In this document: in pieces, positions 4,756-6,601 of the stretch
Layout: each line of letters begins with the position of its first letter
Position numbering within the stretch: position 1 is the first letter of the stretch
Source: Alphaproteobacteria bacterium
GTDB lineage: Bacteria > Pseudomonadota > Alphaproteobacteria > Rickettsiales > UBA8987
DNA length: 6,601 bases
Direction of reading: 5' to 3'
NCBI GenBank assembly: GCA_003531345.1
Contig: DQGZ01000049.1
Coordinates: 1 to 6,601, forward strand
Position numbers and translations under genes: made by a program
The notes under the pieces: model-generated
The model's database searches: none
Seen by the model: the letters and a program-made list of their open reading frames with translations, nothing else
Told to the model about the DNA's origin: nothing

Positions 4756-5637
4756 ATGCTCTCCTTTCAAGATCTCATTCTTAAACTTCAGAACTTCTGG
4801 GCAAAACAAGGTTGCCTAATTTTACAACCTTATGATGTTGAAATGGGTGCTGGAACATTCCACCCTGCAACTACCCTGCGGGCACTGGGTTCAAAACCTT
4901 GGGCGGCTGCTTATGTGCAGCCTTCCCGCAGACCGAAGGATGGCAGATATGGTGAGAACCCAAACCGTTTACAGCATTATTACCAGTTTCAGGTTATCAT
5001 AAAACCTTCACCAGAAAATATACAAGAACTCTACCTGCAAAGCCTTGAAGAAATTGGCATTGATGTAAAACAACATGATATCAGATTCGTTGAGGATGAC
5101 TGGGAAAGCCCAACTTTAGGCGCATGGGGTTTAGGCTGGGAAGTGTGGTGTGACGGGATGGAAGTTACCCAATTCACTTATTTCCAGCAGGTTGGAGGTT
5201 ATGATTGCAGACCAGTTGCAGGTGAGATAACTTACGGCCTTGAGCGCTTATGTATGTATATTCAGGGGAAAGAAAATGTTTATGACCTTGAATTCAACAA
5301 CGCAAAAAACAAGTTGCATAAATTCACTTATGGTGATGTTTTTTTACAAAATGAAAAGGAATTTTCAGCTTTTAATCTTGAATTTGCTGATACAGAAAAA
5401 TTACTACGGAATTTTAAGGAGTGTGAAATTGAATGCAAAAAGATGATAGAGAAAAACCTACCATTACCAGCTTATGACCAATGTATCAAAGCTTCACATT
5501 GTTTTAACCTGCTGGATGCGCGCGGGGTTATTGGTGTGATGGAGCGTGCTGGTTATATAGCTCGTGTGCGTGAGCTTGCAAAGGCTTGCTGTACTGCTTA
5601 TCTTCAAAACCAAGGTGAGCTTGTTGCCATTGCATAA
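4756..5637 (+). CDS. glyQ: Glycine--tRNA ligase alpha subunit (GlyQ)
   Basis: GlyQ is the catalytic class II subunit of bacterial alpha2beta2 glycyl-tRNA synthetase, which charges tRNA-Gly in the cytoplasm. The product is 293 residues, full length. Family blocks are FQDLILKLQNFWAKQGCLIL (4-23), QPYDVEMGAGTFHPATTLRA (24-43), YVQPSRRPKDGRYGENPNRL (53-72), the HYYQFQVI strand (74-81), GWEVWCDGMEVTQFTYFQQV (127-146) and motif 3 GEITYGLERL (156-165). The C-terminal helical region includes ARGVIGVMERAGYIARVREL (255-274). The ATG at 4756 gives the normal N-terminus, yet no Shine-Dalgarno precedes it because a heptamer inverted repeat fills the leader. glyS, which encodes the beta subunit and usually follows directly, is absent; a convergent gene starts 12 bp downstream. 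The synthetase therefore depends on a distant glyS. Confidence 0.98.
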   Translation: MLSFQDLILKLQNFWAKQGCLILQPYDVEMGAGTFHPATTLRALGSKPWAAAYVQPSRRPKDGRYGENPNRLQHYYQFQVIIKPSPENIQELYLQSLEEIGIDVKQHDIRFVEDDWESPTLGAWGLGWEVWCDGMEVTQFTYFQQVGGYDCRPVAGEITYGLERLCMYIQGKENVYDLEFNNAKNKLHKFTYGDVFLQNEKEFSAFNLEFADTEKLLRNFKECEIECKKMIEKNLPLPAYDQCIKASHCFNLLDARGVIGVMERAGYIARVRELAKACCTAYLQNQGELVAIA

Positions 5638-5649
5638 AAAACTATAAAA

Positions 5650-6601
5650 TTAAAAAGTAACTGCTGTATATTCCTTGTTATTATTCTCAACATGTTGGGT
5701 ATTTGTTCTTTTCTCTTTATTACTGAGGGTTAGCCTATCAGCAAGCAGGGTTTCAACACTATAGTTTTTGTTAAATAACTCAGTTAACTCCATATTGCTG
5801 AACTGGAAATTAAAATTTACCAATAATGACTTGAATATCTGTTCAAGTTTTGCCCTGAAGTTTGAGAGGTCAGATTTTTTAATTAGCCCTTTATTTTCAT
5901 TATTTTCCATCATCTTAAAAAAGCTTTTGCTTTCCACATCCATTGCAGTTTCAAAATGGGTTTTTACTGAAAAACCAAGCTGATCAGTGAAAGTATCAAT
6001 ATAATTATTCCAGAAATACTGTGCGGATATTTTGTAGGTGTCATTGTCAGTTTTTATTATTTCCTGCTCTGGCTGAGGCTCCTTTTTATAAGCGCATAAT
6101 TTATCCCAGAAGCTGTTCTTCTTTGCTGAATAATTTTGTGTTTCAAGGTTTTGTGTATCAGTGAATAATTTCTCGTCCAGTGTAATTATTCCCTCACCAG
6201 AGATGCCGTAAAAATAAATAGGTCGTAGACCAATAAAATCATCAATAAGATAGGCTTCATTTTTATTTATCAGATAGTCTGAATTGTATATGGCGTTATA
6301 CGTCATCATTGATATATTAAGAAAACTGTGAACAGCATCACAGCTTCTATTCAGTATAAAACATTCAGCAAAAAGGTAGGCAGTTGGTTTTTTGTAATAA
6401 TTATCAAAGCTTGCTAATATATTTCTGTCCAGTTCCTGAATAACATAACCATGTATGAAATTAGTTATAAGCGGGTTATTATTTTCTGGTCTCAAAAAGA
6501 AATTCATTTCATTTCTGGTTTGGCTTATAACGCTTAGCAGCTCAGATTCCCATAATATTCGGTCTGTTCTGTTCCATTCAAATTTTGAGATAAGTTGCGA
6601 A
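5650..6601 (-). CDS. Hypothetical protein, C-terminal 316 residues (5' end outside window)
   Basis: I do not recognise this protein. The first ATG in the frame (6507, reading leftwards) gives 285 residues. The frame stays open to the window edge, adding 31 credible residues including FEWNRTDRILWESELLSVIS, so the true start probably lies outside the window. The visible part has no clear membrane segment and no recognised motif. It is rich in Asn, Phe, Tyr and Lys. There is a mixed helical/strand region to about residue 160 of the visible part, a polar linker (KKEPQPEQEIIKTDNDTYK) and a helical segment (FRAKLEQIFKSLLVNFNF). The tail is very polar, with many Asn and Lys. The gene converges on glyQ with only 12 bp between the stop codons and no visible terminator hairpin. 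Codon use looks like that of its neighbours, so there is no sign of recent transfer. Confidence 0.75.
   Translation of the reverse strand, partial: SQLISKFEWNRTDRILWESELLSVISQTRNEMNFFLRPENNNPLITNFIHGYVIQELDRNILASFDNYYKKPTAYLFAECFILNRSCDAVHSFLNISMMTYNAIYNSDYLINKNEAYLIDDFIGLRPIYFYGISGEGIITLDEKLFTDTQNLETQNYSAKKNSFWDKLCAYKKEPQPEQEIIKTDNDTYKISAQYFWNNYIDTFTDQLGFSVKTHFETAMDVESKSFFKMMENNENKGLIKKSDLSNFRAKLEQIFKSLLVNFNFQFSNMELTELFNKNYSVETLLADRLTLSNKEKRTNTQHVENNNKEYTAVTF

Noticed and set aside
5240..5446. Alternative-frame ORF inside glyQ
   Set aside because: It overlaps conserved GlyQ sequence and has no independent support.
5688..5697. 10-bp perfect palindrome CAACATGTTG
   Set aside because: It is inside the tail-coding part of the minus-strand gene with no repeated copy nearby; probably chance.

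Overview
This AT-rich window (about two-thirds A+T by eye) reads as the chromosome of an alphaproteobacterium. RsmH, FtsL, EtfB/EtfA and GlyQ all match the alphaproteobacterial form of their families. Low GC, short gene gaps and an AmiD-like cytosolic amidase suggest a reduced genome of the Rickettsiales/Holosporales kind or a similar AT-rich lineage. This placement is an inference from protein character and composition, not a database result.

Layout, left to right. The window opens inside rsmH (16S rRNA methyltransferase), followed by ftsL (divisome). This is the usual start of the dcw cluster, but ftsI does not follow. After a 141-bp gap comes etfB, then a small predicted lipoprotein, then etfA. 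These encode the two ETF subunits that carry electrons from acyl-CoA and related dehydrogenases to the quinone pool, with an unrelated lipoprotein gene between them. After another gap (about 100 bp) with an inverted repeat come a TerB-like/J-domain protein and an overlapping zinc amidase of the AmpD/AmiD family. Next is glyQ (glycyl-tRNA synthetase alpha), preceded by a striking heptamer-repeat hairpin. The right end is a convergent minus-strand gene of unknown function that runs off the window. glyS, the normal partner of glyQ, is not adjacent.

The most interesting signal is not a gene. Three elements share one architecture but not one sequence: a short unit of 7 or 8 bp, tandemly repeated, then its reverse complement tandemly repeated after a short spacer. 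One lies upstream of the TerB/J gene (3231-3263). One lies in frame inside the amidase gene (4458-4542), where it adds about 29 residues between two conserved blocks. One ends 4 nt before the glyQ start codon (4694-4751). A degenerate fourth may lie after ftsL (979-1008). They resemble in spirit Rickettsia palindromic elements and cyanobacterial short tandem repeats, but they are made of short tandem units arranged as mirror arms.

A second point is the etfB start. The conserved N-terminus MKVLVxxKRVVDY is present as ATA-AAA-GTT..., with ATA at the Met position and a Shine-Dalgarno-like GAGG exactly 5 nt upstream. This suggests a rare AUA start codon or a single-base error; the first standard start codon, GTG at 1143, would cut off the first beta strand.
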